A DNA stretch of 17,740 bases from Candidatus Hydrogenedentota bacterium (GCA_003557825.1 PWNM01000253.1:1-17740), one strand, 5' to 3'. Positions 6,848-14,641 are shown, counted from the first letter of the stretch. The notes: generated by a model from the letters alone, not told the origin. A program made the numbers and translations.

Positions 6848-7408
6848 ATGAACGCATTTGTCCTATCAGGAAGCCGAAATCCAAAAGGTCAGACCGCGAT
6901 GGTCGCCAACGCCGTCGTCGACGGCCTGCAGTCCGCCGGGGCCGATGTCGAGACGGTCTATTTGCCGACCTTGACCATCGAGCGGTGCCGACAATGCGAG
7001 GACGACGGATGGGGCCTCTGCCGCACGGAATCCCGTTGCATCATTGAAGATGATTTCGCGGGATTGGTCGAGCGGATTCGTGTTTCGGACCTAACCCTAT
7101 TCGCTACCCCCGTCTATTTCGGAGACCTGAGCGAAAGCATGCGGGCCTTCCTGGACCGACTGCGTCGCACGGCTATTCAAGGTGAGACACGAGAGCAACT
7201 AATTGATAAGCCAGTGGCGGGAGTCTGCATGGCCGGCGGCGGAGGGGGTGGCGCGCCCCAGTGTGCGCTTAGCCTCGAAACTACCCTGGCCACCTGCGGC
7301 TTTGACGTGTTGCATGTCATGCCGGTGCGGCGCCAAAGCTTCCAGAACAAAAAGCCGCTGCTTAAAATGTTAGGGCAATGGCTTGCAGACGTTGTAAAGG
7401 AGCGATGA
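6848..7408 (+). CDS. NAD(P)H-dependent FMN reductase / iron-sulfur flavoprotein-like
   Basis: The 186-residue product has the flavodoxin-like fold of the NADPH-dependent FMN reductase family, soluble proteins that use FMN to transfer electrons. The FMN-phosphate loop is GSRNPKGQT (8-16). TPVYFGDLSESMRAFLDRL (87-105) and a Gly-rich AGGGGGGAP stretch (129-137) would line the flavin. A cysteine cluster C47-x2-C50-x7-C58-x5-C64 sits where iron-sulfur flavoproteins of the Isf type carry a compact Cys motif, so an Fe-S cluster or redox-active thiols are possible. The ATG at 6848 is chosen because AAGGAG lies just upstream; an in-frame extension to 6686 would run through the preceding gene. It starts 16 bases after the kinase-like gene ends and is probably co-transcribed. 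The substrate is unknown. Confidence 0.85.
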   Translation: MNAFVLSGSRNPKGQTAMVANAVVDGLQSAGADVETVYLPTLTIERCRQCEDDGWGLCRTESRCIIEDDFAGLVERIRVSDLTLFATPVYFGDLSESMRAFLDRLRRTAIQGETREQLIDKPVAGVCMAGGGGGGAPQCALSLETTLATCGFDVLHVMPVRRQSFQNKKPLLKMLGQWLADVVKER

Positions 7409-7414
7409 TCACAA

Positions 7415-7448
7415 AGACGGATCTGTCCCAAACAGGACACATTTGCGG
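7415..7448. promoter_or_regulatory. Rearranged GGACA/TGTCC operator-like element upstream of the kinase/activator operon
   Basis: TGTCC (7424-7428) and GGACA (7435-7439) form an inverted repeat with 6 bases between them, the opposite orientation to the two GGACA-N4-TGTCC sites elsewhere in the window. It can also be read as two half-degenerate GGACA-N4-TGTCC sites starting at 7415 and 7435, exactly 20 bases apart. The right-hand one overlaps the -35 element of the kinase promoter, so feedback control by the activator is plausible. Confidence 0.45.
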
Positions 7449-7471
7449 TCGAGGTCGGTGTAAGATACAAT
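7443..7471 (+). promoter_or_regulatory. Sigma-70-type promoter for the histidine kinase/activator operon
   Basis: TTGCGG (7443-7448), a 17-base spacer and TACAAT (7466-7471) lie about 50 bases upstream of the kinase start at 7523. The -10 matches consensus at five of six positions and the -35 at three, so this is a moderate promoter call. Confidence 0.45.
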
Positions 7472-7522
7472 AAAGGGTGTGAACAACCAGTCGAAAACCG
7501 CGCAGAGCGCCGGACGCGCAGC

Positions 7523-9427
7523 ATGAACTTATACCCCAACGACACGTCCTCCCCGTTGTCTGACTCCGTACCCCCCTCTACGGAACGGGATCCCATGGTG
7601 CTGGTGTTTTCGACCCACGAGCGCGTCACCGGATGCAGCCCGGCTGCAAGTGCGGAATTGGGCTATGAACCCGATGAGTTGATCGGGAAACCAGCACGCA
7701 CGTTGTTTTCAGAAAACGAATATGCATCATGGCAGCATATCACCCGTCATGTACTGGATGGGGAATGCGTCATGGGGCACACGGCAATGTTCCGGCGAAA
7801 AGACGGACTGACGGTCGAGATGCGGCTGGATCTCTATCCCGCCCACGGGCCCGATGGCGGCATCACCGGATTCTCGGCGGCCCAAAGCACTCGAACCGAC
7901 TTGGCCCCGTTGCTAGATAGCGCCATCGACCGGGATAAGTGGATTCGGGCCATTGTCGAGACGGCCGTAGACGGCATTATCACCTTTGACCATGCCGGGC
8001 TTATCGAATACATCAATCCATCGGCCGAGCGCATGTTCGGCTATACCCATGACGAGGTGGTTGGCCGCGATATCGGGCTGATTATGCCGTTACCGGATTA
8101 CCAAGATCACAACCACTACTACGACCAGAATATTCGCGAAACCGGAGGGATTGTACAGGAAGTCGCCGGACGACGAAAGACTGGTGAAACTTTCCCTCTC
8201 GAGATGTCCATCAGCGAGGTGACGCAAGGGGAGCGTCGGGTGTTCACCTGCATCCTCCACGATATCACCAACCGGCGCAAACGGCAGGAAGAAAAGGACC
8301 AGCTTCTGCGCGATCTGAACAAACGGAACATCGAACTGACCTGTCTGTATCGCGCGGGTGAAGCCATGCGGTCATTCGAGGTGCTGTCGGATGTATTCCA
8401 GGGGGTAGTACGGCTCATTGGACCGGCCTTTCAATACCCCGACATTGCCCGGTGTCGACTGACTCTCGATGGCGACCGCTATGTCAGTTCGCCCTTTTCC
8501 GCCACGCCGTGGCGATTGGGTTCCGATATCATCGTGGCCGGTCGGAAACGAGGTGAGCTGGAGGTGTTCTACCTGGAAGAGCGACGGGGTTCGGATGGAC
8601 GGATCTTCCTTGATGAAGAACGGGAACTGATTGAGGCCCTGGCCAGCGATATCGGGTTTACGGTGGAACGGCGGGAAGCCGAGGCCAAGGTCATTCAGGC
8701 GTCGAAACTTGCGTCCATCGGTGAGTTGGCGGCCGGCGTGGGCCATGAAATCAACAACCCGCTAAACGGTATCATGAACTGCGCAGACATCCTCGCCGGG
8801 GAATTCGAGGAGGACTCGAAGCAACATCAATTCGCGACGTTGATTCGGTCCGAGGCCGAACGAATCGCCACCATTGTGCGTAACCTGTTGCGGTTCGCCC
8901 GGCAAGACCGGGAGCATCACAGTCCAGCGCGTATGTGCGATATCGTCGAGGTGGTGCTTTCGCTTAGCCGGAAGAAGATCGAAAAATCCCACATCCGGCT
9001 CGAAGTAGATGTGCCGGAGGATCTACCACGGGTACGATGCCGGAGCGAACAACTGCAGCAGGTAGTTATGAACCTGATCATCAACGCTCTACAGGCCCTC
9101 GACGAACGATATAAAGGCATGAACCCGGATAAAATACTGTCCATCGCCGCCGAGCCCATCGAGCTTTCGGGCGCTCCCTTTATACGATTGACCGTCGAAG
9201 ACCACGGATGCGGCATTGCGCCGACGCACATTGAACGACTCTTCGATCCCTTCTTCACGACGAAAGGTCGCGATGTCGGTACGGGCCTTGGGCTTTCCAT
9301 TTCGAATGCCATTGTCAAGGATCACGGCGGCCAGATCACCGTGACGAGCGAGCTGGGCCGATACGCCCGGTTCCACGTGGACCTGCCCAGCGAGTCCTCG
9401 CCGCCGGATCAGGAGGCGTCGGCATGA
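7523..9427 (+). CDS. Soluble sensor histidine kinase (PAS-PAS-GAF-like-HisKA-HATPase)
   Basis: The 634-residue product is a two-component sensor kinase with no membrane segment, so it senses something in the cytoplasm. Domains in order are PAS 1 (about 26-125), PAS 2 (about 138-253, with VDGIITFDHAGLIEYINPSA and ending HDITNRRKRQ), a GAF-like region (about 265-385), and the HisKA helix with phosphoacceptor H408 in GHEINNPL. The ATPase domain follows, with N-box VVMNLIINALQAL (514-526), G1 EDHGCGI (559-565), F-box FDPFFTTK (574-581) and G2 GTGLGL (586-591). All catalytic boxes are intact. The H-box and ATPase type match NtrB-like kinases that partner sigma-54 activators. Its stop overlaps the start of that activator (ATGA), making it the obvious cognate pair. 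The ribosome-binding site is weak. The signal is unknown. Confidence 0.95.
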   Translation: MNLYPNDTSSPLSDSVPPSTERDPMVLVFSTHERVTGCSPAASAELGYEPDELIGKPARTLFSENEYASWQHITRHVLDGECVMGHTAMFRRKDGLTVEMRLDLYPAHGPDGGITGFSAAQSTRTDLAPLLDSAIDRDKWIRAIVETAVDGIITFDHAGLIEYINPSAERMFGYTHDEVVGRDIGLIMPLPDYQDHNHYYDQNIRETGGIVQEVAGRRKTGETFPLEMSISEVTQGERRVFTCILHDITNRRKRQEEKDQLLRDLNKRNIELTCLYRAGEAMRSFEVLSDVFQGVVRLIGPAFQYPDIARCRLTLDGDRYVSSPFSATPWRLGSDIIVAGRKRGELEVFYLEERRGSDGRIFLDEERELIEALASDIGFTVERREAEAKVIQASKLASIGELAAGVGHEINNPLNGIMNCADILAGEFEEDSKQHQFATLIRSEAERIATIVRNLLRFARQDREHHSPARMCDIVEVVLSLSRKKIEKSHIRLEVDVPEDLPRVRCRSEQLQQVVMNLIINALQALDERYKGMNPDKILSIAAEPIELSGAPFIRLTVEDHGCGIAPTHIERLFDPFFTTKGRDVGTGLGLSISNAIVKDHGGQITVTSELGRYARFHVDLPSESSPPDQEASA

Positions 9428-11181
9428 GTGGCGCAGAACCTGAAAACAACCAAACGCCCCGGGTGTTGATCGTCGAAGATGAGGCGGTCCTACGTCTAAC
9501 GTTTGGCGAGTTCCTCAGTTCCGAAGGCTACGAGGTACACACCGCGGAGGACTACGAGGAGGCCTTGTCCCATTTGGACCGGATGCCGTTTGATGTGGTC
9601 ATCACGGACATTATCTTGGCGGGGAAGACCGGCGTGGACCTTCTGCGAACCGTGAACGACAGAGGCTTACGCTGCCCTGTGGTGATGATCACGGGCGAGC
9701 CGAATGTAGAGACCGCCGCCGATGCCGTCCGGCTCGGGGCCTTCGATTATCTGCCCAAACCGGTGACCCGGGAGGCCATCGTCCGGGTTACCCGCATGGC
9801 CATGGACCTGCGCCGATTGACCCTTGAGCGGGATCATTATGCCGCCCAAATGAATCGCTACCGGCGCGACCTCGAGGCGATTTTCAACAGTGTCACCGAA
9901 GGGATCATTACGGTCGATCCCGACATGCGTATCCGCCAAGTCAACTCTGCTGCCCTGTCAATCTTTGGTCTGACGGCGGGTTCGGTCACGGGACGGCCCT
10001 TTGACGAACTCGTCCCCGTTTCGGGGCTGGCCCCGGCACACGAGGCCCTCGAACAGACCTTGCGTACTCGCCAATCCGTCACCGAACGCCGCATCGAGTT
10101 AAAGGTGGATGAGATAGAACGGGTGCTGATGGTTCGTACGGCCCCCTTGTTCTACGAAGACGGCGTTTTTGGCGGCGCTATGCTCATGGTACGGGACATT
10201 ACCCGCCTGATTCGTCTGGAACAACAAATCGAGGAAACCCAGCAATACAGGGACATGATCGGTAAAAGCCCCCGGATGCAAGAAATATTTAATCTCATAA
10301 AAGACCTTGCCGAGACCAATTCGACGGTTTTGATTTACGGCGAGAGCGGTACGGGCAAGGAACTGGTTGCAGCGGCAATACACCATGCCAGCAATCGGTC
10401 CGATGGTCCGTTTCTTAAGGTCAACTGCGCGGCCCTGTCGGAAAACATTCTAGAAAGCGAACTTTTTGGCCATGTAAAAGGCGCATTTACCGGGGCATTT
10501 AAAGACCGCATCGGCCGGTTCGAGGCCGCCGACAAAGGGACCATTCTGCTGGACGAAATCGGCGATATTTCGCCGCGACTTCAACTGAGACTGCTCCGGG
10601 TCTTGCAGGAACACGAATTCGAGCGGGTGGGTTCGTCCACGCCGATTCGTACGGATGTACGGGTCATTGCATGCACCAATCAATGGCTCGAACAAAAGAT
10701 TCAGCGCGGCGAATTTCGGCAGGATCTCTATTACCGTCTCAATGTAGTACGTATCGATCTTCCCCCGTTACGAGAACGGCGGGAAGATATCCCTTTGCTG
10801 GTTGACCGTTTCCTGCACCGGTTCAACAAGAACATGAAAAAGTCTATAACCGGCGTTTCCCCCGAAACCATGGAAGTATTCATGAATTATCCATGGCCGG
10901 GCAACGTTCGGGAACTCGAAAATTGCATGGAACGGAGCTTTATTGTTTGCCGGGAGTCCGTCATTCAACCTGCTCATCTGCCCCCCGAGATCACGGCATC
11001 AACCGAACCGAATCACCATGCTCCTCGAGCGACCGCCGATTCGAACGATGAAGCAGTCATCCTGGACGTACTCGAGCAAACCGACTGGAACGTGGCCAAA
11101 TCAGCGCGGCTTTTGGGGATCGCACGGAATACGTTGTATCAAAAAATGAAGGCTCTGGGATTATCAAGGCCCCACGAATAG
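9424..11181 (+). CDS. Sigma-54-dependent NtrC-family response regulator with internal PAS domain
   Basis: The 585-residue product is an enhancer-binding activator of sigma-54 RNA polymerase. The receiver (about 12-125) has acidic residues E18/D19, phospho-acceptor D62 and K112. An extra PAS domain (about 147-265) sits between receiver and ATPase. The AAA+ domain has Walker A GESGTGKE (306-313), the sigma-54-contacting GAFTGA loop (353-358) and Walker B TILLDE (373-378). WPGNVRELEN (491-500) follows, and a Fis-type helix-turn-helix (about 555-580, WNVAKSARLLGIARNTLYQK) ends the chain. Every motif needed for ATP-driven open-complex formation is intact. Its ATG overlaps the kinase stop, so the pair is translationally coupled. 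The GGACA-N4-TGTCC repeats on either side of the gene are its likely binding sites, which is inference. Confidence 0.96.
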   Translation: MSGAEPENNQTPRVLIVEDEAVLRLTFGEFLSSEGYEVHTAEDYEEALSHLDRMPFDVVITDIILAGKTGVDLLRTVNDRGLRCPVVMITGEPNVETAADAVRLGAFDYLPKPVTREAIVRVTRMAMDLRRLTLERDHYAAQMNRYRRDLEAIFNSVTEGIITVDPDMRIRQVNSAALSIFGLTAGSVTGRPFDELVPVSGLAPAHEALEQTLRTRQSVTERRIELKVDEIERVLMVRTAPLFYEDGVFGGAMLMVRDITRLIRLEQQIEETQQYRDMIGKSPRMQEIFNLIKDLAETNSTVLIYGESGTGKELVAAAIHHASNRSDGPFLKVNCAALSENILESELFGHVKGAFTGAFKDRIGRFEAADKGTILLDEIGDISPRLQLRLLRVLQEHEFERVGSSTPIRTDVRVIACTNQWLEQKIQRGEFRQDLYYRLNVVRIDLPPLRERREDIPLLVDRFLHRFNKNMKKSITGVSPETMEVFMNYPWPGNVRELENCMERSFIVCRESVIQPAHLPPEITASTEPNHHAPRATADSNDEAVILDVLEQTDWNVAKSARLLGIARNTLYQKMKALGLSRPHE

Positions 11182-11186
11182 CGGCG

Positions 11187-11200
11187 GGACAGATGTGTCC
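11187..11200. promoter_or_regulatory. GGACA-N4-TGTCC inverted repeat upstream of pta (candidate activator site)
   Basis: The arms GGACA (11187-11191) and TGTCC (11196-11200) flank a 4-base spacer. A further GGACA lies at 11230-11234. The same arms and spacing recur at 14502-14515. The distance to the -24-like element at 11322 is 135 bases, in the usual range for sigma-54 enhancer sites. Confidence 0.55.
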
Positions 11201-11259
11201 TGCACGATCCTGTGCAACAGGGCTCGATAGGACAATTCCATGCGCCCAGATGACAACGG

Positions 11260-11288
11260 TTGCGTTGTGCAACATATCGGGCTATAAT
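11260..11288 (+). promoter_or_regulatory. Sigma-70-type promoter upstream of pta-ackA
   Basis: TTGCGT (11260-11265), a 17-base spacer and a perfect TATAAT (11283-11288) lie about 137 bases upstream of the pta start. The dyad GTTG-TG-CAAC overlaps the -35 side. TGTGCAAC occurs at 11211-11218 and again at 11266-11273, which could be a second regulator's half-sites. Confidence 0.55.
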
Positions 11289-11321
11289 GACTTAGTAAGT
11301 TCCCGAGCGGGTTTATTGTTT

Positions 11322-11337
11322 CGGCATAATTCATGCT
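11322..11337 (+). promoter_or_regulatory. Possible sigma-54 (-24/-12) promoter upstream of pta
   Basis: CGGCATAATTCATGCT has the invariant GG (11323-11324) and GC (11335-11336) at the exact 12-base offset of -24/-12 promoters. It mismatches the consensus TGGCAC-N5-TTGCW at three defined positions. It lies 135 bases downstream of the GGACA-N4-TGTCC repeat and 88 bases upstream of pta. Taken alone it is weak; the matching arrangement at 14626 raises its credibility. Confidence 0.4.
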
Positions 11338-11424
11338 TGTGTTATCGTACTTTTACCGCGGTTCAAAACAGGGAAATAAGCAGGGCGGCAGCTTTCCTGA
11401 TCCGCCAAAAAATTACGGGGAAAT

Positions 11425-12426
11425 ATGGGATTCATTGATGACGTAATCCAACAAGCACGAAAAAATCCGGGTACAATCGTATTGCCGGAACCGGAAGATG
11501 ACCGCACGCTGCAAGCCGCCGATACAATCGAAGACCAAGGCATTGCGAAGGTGATTTTGGTCGGAGACGATCAGATGATCGCCGATAAGCTGCAAACCCT
11601 GGGGATCTCCCGGTCGTTTGAGGTGGTCAACCCAAGCAAAGCATCGTGGCTGGATGATTTCACCCAGCAATTCCACGATATGCGTAAAGCCAAGGGCATG
11701 ACGCCCGACCAAGCGCGCCAGACCATTCTTGAGCCGATTCCTCACGGGATCATGATGCTTCATACCGGTCGAGGAGATGGTCTAGTGGCTGGCGCCATTC
11801 ATTCGACGGGAGATACCTTGCGGCCGGCCCTTCAAATATTGCGGACCGCTCCAGGGAGCTCGTTGGTGTCGTCGTTCTTCTTTATGGCATTGCCGGATAC
11901 GACGTACATCTTTGCCGACTGCGCGCTGGTGGAAGATCCGACGGCGGAACAGCTCGCCGAGATCGCGTTGGCATCGGCTGAGAGCGCCTACGCCTTTGGA
12001 TTCGACCCATGCGTCGCACTATTGTCATACAGCACCAAGGGATCCGCGAAAAGCCATCGGACCGAGAAGGTTATTGAGGCGACGCGCATGGCCCAGGAAA
12101 AGGCCGCGGAACGCTTCCCGGCTGAGATGAATGTCCGCATCGACGGAGAGTTGCAAGCCGATGCGGCGCTGGTGGAAAAGGTGGGCGCATCGAAGGCTCC
12201 GGATAGCCCGGTTGCAGGCAAAGCAAAAGTATTGATCTTCCCGGACCTGGATTCCGCAAATATAGCCTATAAGCTGGTGCAGCGTTTGGGCGGAGCGGAC
12301 GCCTACGGGCCGGTTATCCAGGGGATCCGTCTGCCGGTCAATGACCTGTCGCGAGGATGTAGCGTAGATGATATCGTCGGGGTCACAGCGGTTACCGTCG
12401 TGCAGGCGCAGATGAGTAAAAAATAA
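11425..12426 (+). CDS. pta: Phosphate acetyltransferase
   Basis: The 333-residue product is the short form of phosphotransacetylase, which interconverts acetyl-CoA plus phosphate and acetyl phosphate plus CoA in the cytoplasm. The length fits the single catalytic domain without the N-terminal regulatory extension of the E. coli type. Recognisable parts are IVLPEPEDDRTLQAAD (18-33), GDGLVAGAIHSTGDTLRPAL (117-136), FFFMALPD and FADCALVEDPTAEQLAEIA. The C-terminal NDLSRGCSVDDIV has Ser309 and Arg310, the residues known to matter for CoA/phosphate chemistry in Methanosarcina Pta. GGGG precedes the ATG as ribosome-binding site. ackA follows 103 bases later on the same strand, and a terminator comes only after ackA, so the two form one unit. 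Acetyl phosphate made here could also donate phosphate to response regulators. Confidence 0.96.
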   Translation: MGFIDDVIQQARKNPGTIVLPEPEDDRTLQAADTIEDQGIAKVILVGDDQMIADKLQTLGISRSFEVVNPSKASWLDDFTQQFHDMRKAKGMTPDQARQTILEPIPHGIMMLHTGRGDGLVAGAIHSTGDTLRPALQILRTAPGSSLVSSFFFMALPDTTYIFADCALVEDPTAEQLAEIALASAESAYAFGFDPCVALLSYSTKGSAKSHRTEKVIEATRMAQEKAAERFPAEMNVRIDGELQADAALVEKVGASKAPDSPVAGKAKVLIFPDLDSANIAYKLVQRLGGADAYGPVIQGIRLPVNDLSRGCSVDDIVGVTAVTVVQAQMSKK

Positions 12427-12529
12427 AACGGTTGAGACCGCCAGACGCGTCAGTCCAAAACACATGGCTCAAAGTAGCGTTTAGCAACTGGGCAGGGCGA
12501 CCTGACCAGGAAAACGGAGACCATCGCAT

Positions 12530-13789
12530 ATGAAGGTTCTTGTTCTGAATACCGGCTCTTCGTCGGTGAAGTACCGCGTGTTTGAATGTGAAAACGGCGA
12601 AACAACTGGACTTTCCCAGGGAATCATCGAACGAATCGGCGGTAAAAACGCTAACATCGAGTGCGAATGTCATTTGGATCACCCCCATCAGTGCGCAGCT
12701 AACATTATAGGCACTCCCGGACAACTGAATATTGCTGACCACAAGGCCGCAATTCGGGACATATGCGATATTTTGATGAGCGATCAGTGTGGCCTTATCA
12801 GCGACCTGAGCGAGATAAAGGGCATTGGGCACCGCGTGGTGCACGGAGGTGAGGAATTCTCCGCTTCGACCCTAATCGATGAACCGGTCATCAACGGCAT
12901 CGAGAAATGCTGCAAGCTGGCGCCGCTTCATAATCCTCCTGCGTTGCAGGGCATCCGCGCCTGTGCTGAGGTCTTCAAAGACGTCCCGCAAGTGGCGGTC
13001 TTTGATACGGCCTTTCATGCAACAATTCCAAGTCGAGCATACCGGTACGCCTTGCCGGCAAAGCTGTATCATGAACACGGTGTTCGTAAATACGGTTTCC
13101 ATGGGACATCCCACTATTATGTTTCCCAGAAGGCGCTGAAGTACATGGATAAACCCTTAGAAGATACGCGCGTTATTACATGCCATTTGGGCAATGGGTG
13201 CAGTGTTTCGGCGGTTAAAGGCGGGAAATGCGTCGAGACCAGCATGGGACTGACCCCCCTCGGTGGTGTTATGATGGGAACGCGCCCGGGCGACATGGAT
13301 CCCTATCTGCCATTGTTTATGATCAAAGAACTGGACATGACCGTCGACGAAGTGGACGAAGCGCTCAACAAAAAAAGCGGTTTGATGGGTGTGTGCGGTC
13401 ATAATGACATGCGCGATATTGAAAAGCGCGCCGCCGATGGCGACGAAGACTGCCAATTGGCACTTGAGATGTTTGCATACCGCGTGGCCCGGTTTATTGG
13501 TAGCTATTCGATGGTGATGAATGGTTGCGACGGAATCGTGTTTACAGCGGGCATTGGTGAGAACAACGCAGACATGCGCGCCCGGATCCTGGCCAATGCG
13601 GGATATCTTGGTTGCAAGGTAGACGATGCCCGCAACCAAGGTGGAGAGACAATTTTTAGTACAGACGACTCGACGTGTAAAGCCCTTGTCATCCCCACGA
13701 ACGAGGAACTCGTTATAGCAACAGACACGGCCGAGATAGTGAAAAAGATACAACATGCTTCTCCTCATCAGGCCGCCGGCGTGAGTTAG
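12530..13789 (+). CDS. ackA: Acetate kinase
   Basis: The 419-residue product is acetate kinase, which makes ATP and acetate from acetyl phosphate, or the reverse. Family marks are NTGSSSVKY (7-15), GHRVVHGGE (100-108), FDTAFHATIP (158-167) with the catalytic Asp, KYGFHGTSH (187-195), CHLGNGCS (218-225) and TSMGLTPLGGVMMGTRPGDM (237-256) with the catalytic Arg. GIGENN and NEELVIATDTAEI follow near the C-terminus. Length and motif order are normal. The ATG has a GGAG about 10 bases upstream. With pta it completes the acetate branch, giving substrate-level ATP during overflow or fermentation, or acetate uptake. It is the last gene before a strong intrinsic terminator. Confidence 0.98.
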   Translation: MKVLVLNTGSSSVKYRVFECENGETTGLSQGIIERIGGKNANIECECHLDHPHQCAANIIGTPGQLNIADHKAAIRDICDILMSDQCGLISDLSEIKGIGHRVVHGGEEFSASTLIDEPVINGIEKCCKLAPLHNPPALQGIRACAEVFKDVPQVAVFDTAFHATIPSRAYRYALPAKLYHEHGVRKYGFHGTSHYYVSQKALKYMDKPLEDTRVITCHLGNGCSVSAVKGGKCVETSMGLTPLGGVMMGTRPGDMDPYLPLFMIKELDMTVDEVDEALNKKSGLMGVCGHNDMRDIEKRAADGDEDCQLALEMFAYRVARFIGSYSMVMNGCDGIVFTAGIGENNADMRARILANAGYLGCKVDDARNQGGETIFSTDDSTCKALVIPTNEELVIATDTAEIVKKIQHASPHQAAGVS

Positions 13790-13824
13790 CCGCTCACACG
13801 GCCATGCCTGATCCTTCTCCTCGG

Positions 13825-13865
13825 GAAGACCGGACTGCCGGATGGCGGCCCGGTCTTCTTTTTTT
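13825..13865 (+). terminator. Intrinsic terminator after ackA
   Basis: A perfect 9-bp stem GAAGACCGG (13825-13833) pairs with CCGGTCTTC (13850-13858). Inside the loop a second small stem GCCG/CGGC (13837-13840 and 13846-13849) can form. Seven T residues follow (13859-13865). It closes the pta-ackA unit and separates it from pdxH. Confidence 0.9.
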
Positions 13866-13896
13866 ATACCTCTTCAACAAAGGAGCGTCCAACGCC

Positions 13897-14490
13897 ATGA
13901 GCATTGCAGTCAAAGATGACCCTATCGATCTGTTTCTCGAATGGTTTGACGAGGCCAAGCAGACCGATCTAAAGGAACCTACCGCCATGACATTGGCCAC
14001 CATTGATGAACAAGGTATGCCCGATGCCCGTATGGTATTGCTCAAAGGAGTGGATTCCCGAGGATTCGTTTTTTATACCAACTTGTCCAGCGCTAAGGGC
14101 CAGCAGCTTACGGCCAATCCCCATGCGGCTTTGTGCTTTTACTGGATGCCATTGGGCAGACAAGTACGGGTACGAGGAAGTGCGGCATTGGTCTCAGATG
14201 AGGAGGCAGATACCTATTTCGCCAGTCGCGATCGAAAGAGTCGACTCGGAGCCTGGGCATCGAAACAATCGCAACCCCTGACGCGACGGTTGGACCTTGA
14301 ACGCCGGGTCGCCTCTTATGCGGCGAAATTCGGATGGGGATCCATCCCGCGTCCCTCCTTTTGGTCGGGCTACCGCGTCATGCCGGTATCCATCGAATTT
14401 TGGCAAGAACGGGCCTTTCGGCTCCATGAACGGCTTCGGTATCAACGAGATTTGGAAGGCGCATGGACATCCAAGTGGCTCTTTCCTTAG
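13897..14490 (+). CDS. pdxH: Pyridoxamine 5'-phosphate oxidase
   Basis: The 197-residue product is PdxH, the FMN enzyme that oxidises pyridoxine or pyridoxamine 5'-phosphate to pyridoxal 5'-phosphate. Typical parts are DARMVLLKGVDSRGFVFYTN (FMN-binding strand pair), the K-GQQL helix, CFYWMPLGRQVRVRG, the S-R/W-S-x-Q region (GAWASKQSQPL), FWSGYRVMPVSIEFWQ and the C-terminal RLHERLRYQRD ending in W-LFP. The ATG at 13897 is used because AAAGGAG lies 7-13 bases upstream. A longer in-frame reading from 13804 would run through the ackA terminator and is not credible. Length is close to, slightly under, the usual 200-220. No own promoter was evident between terminator and start. Confidence 0.97.
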   Translation: MSIAVKDDPIDLFLEWFDEAKQTDLKEPTAMTLATIDEQGMPDARMVLLKGVDSRGFVFYTNLSSAKGQQLTANPHAALCFYWMPLGRQVRVRGSAALVSDEEADTYFASRDRKSRLGAWASKQSQPLTRRLDLERRVASYAAKFGWGSIPRPSFWSGYRVMPVSIEFWQERAFRLHERLRYQRDLEGAWTSKWLFP

Positions 14491-14501
14491 CTCCCGCTTC
14501 G

Positions 14502-14515
14502 GGACAGTTCTGTCC
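14502..14515. promoter_or_regulatory. GGACA-N4-TGTCC inverted repeat upstream of the lone receiver gene
   Basis: GGACAG-TT-CTGTCC is a perfect 6-bp-arm dyad 12 bases after the pdxH stop. Read as GGACA-N4-TGTCC it has the same arms and spacing as the site at 11187. It lies 124 bases upstream of the -24 element at 14626. No T-tract follows, so it is not a terminator. A degenerate similar stretch follows at 14517-14530. Confidence 0.6.
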
Positions 14516-14625
14516 TGATCAGATGTGCTCCCCCGACCGGCATGCAGGCCCGCCACGAGTCACGCATCCGCGTTATTATTGAATATACCCCCGAAAAATA
14601 TCCTGCTATTCCCTTTTTTACACAC

Positions 14626-14641
14626 TGGCACACATCCTGCT
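14626..14641 (+). promoter_or_regulatory. Sigma-54 (-24/-12) promoter for the lone receiver gene
   Basis: TGGCACACATCCTGCT matches TGGCAC-N5-TTGCW with one mismatch (C for the first T of TTGC). GG at 14627-14628 and GC at 14639-14640 are at the required spacing. The start codon at 14698 is 57 bases downstream, and the candidate activator site lies 124 bases upstream. Confidence 0.75.

Noticed and set aside
12427..12529. Possible terminator or promoter between pta and ackA
   Set aside because: No stem with T-tract and no convincing -35/-10 pair are visible in this 103-base gap, so I treat the genes as one unit.
13804..13896. N-terminal extension of PdxH to 13804
   Set aside because: The extension would be encoded by the ackA terminator hairpin and T-tract; AAAGGAG before 13897 marks the true start.
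14502..14515. GGACAG-TT-CTGTCC as an intrinsic terminator of pdxH
   Set aside because: The 2-base loop is too small for a stable RNA hairpin and no T-tract follows; the recurrence upstream of pta favours a protein-binding site.
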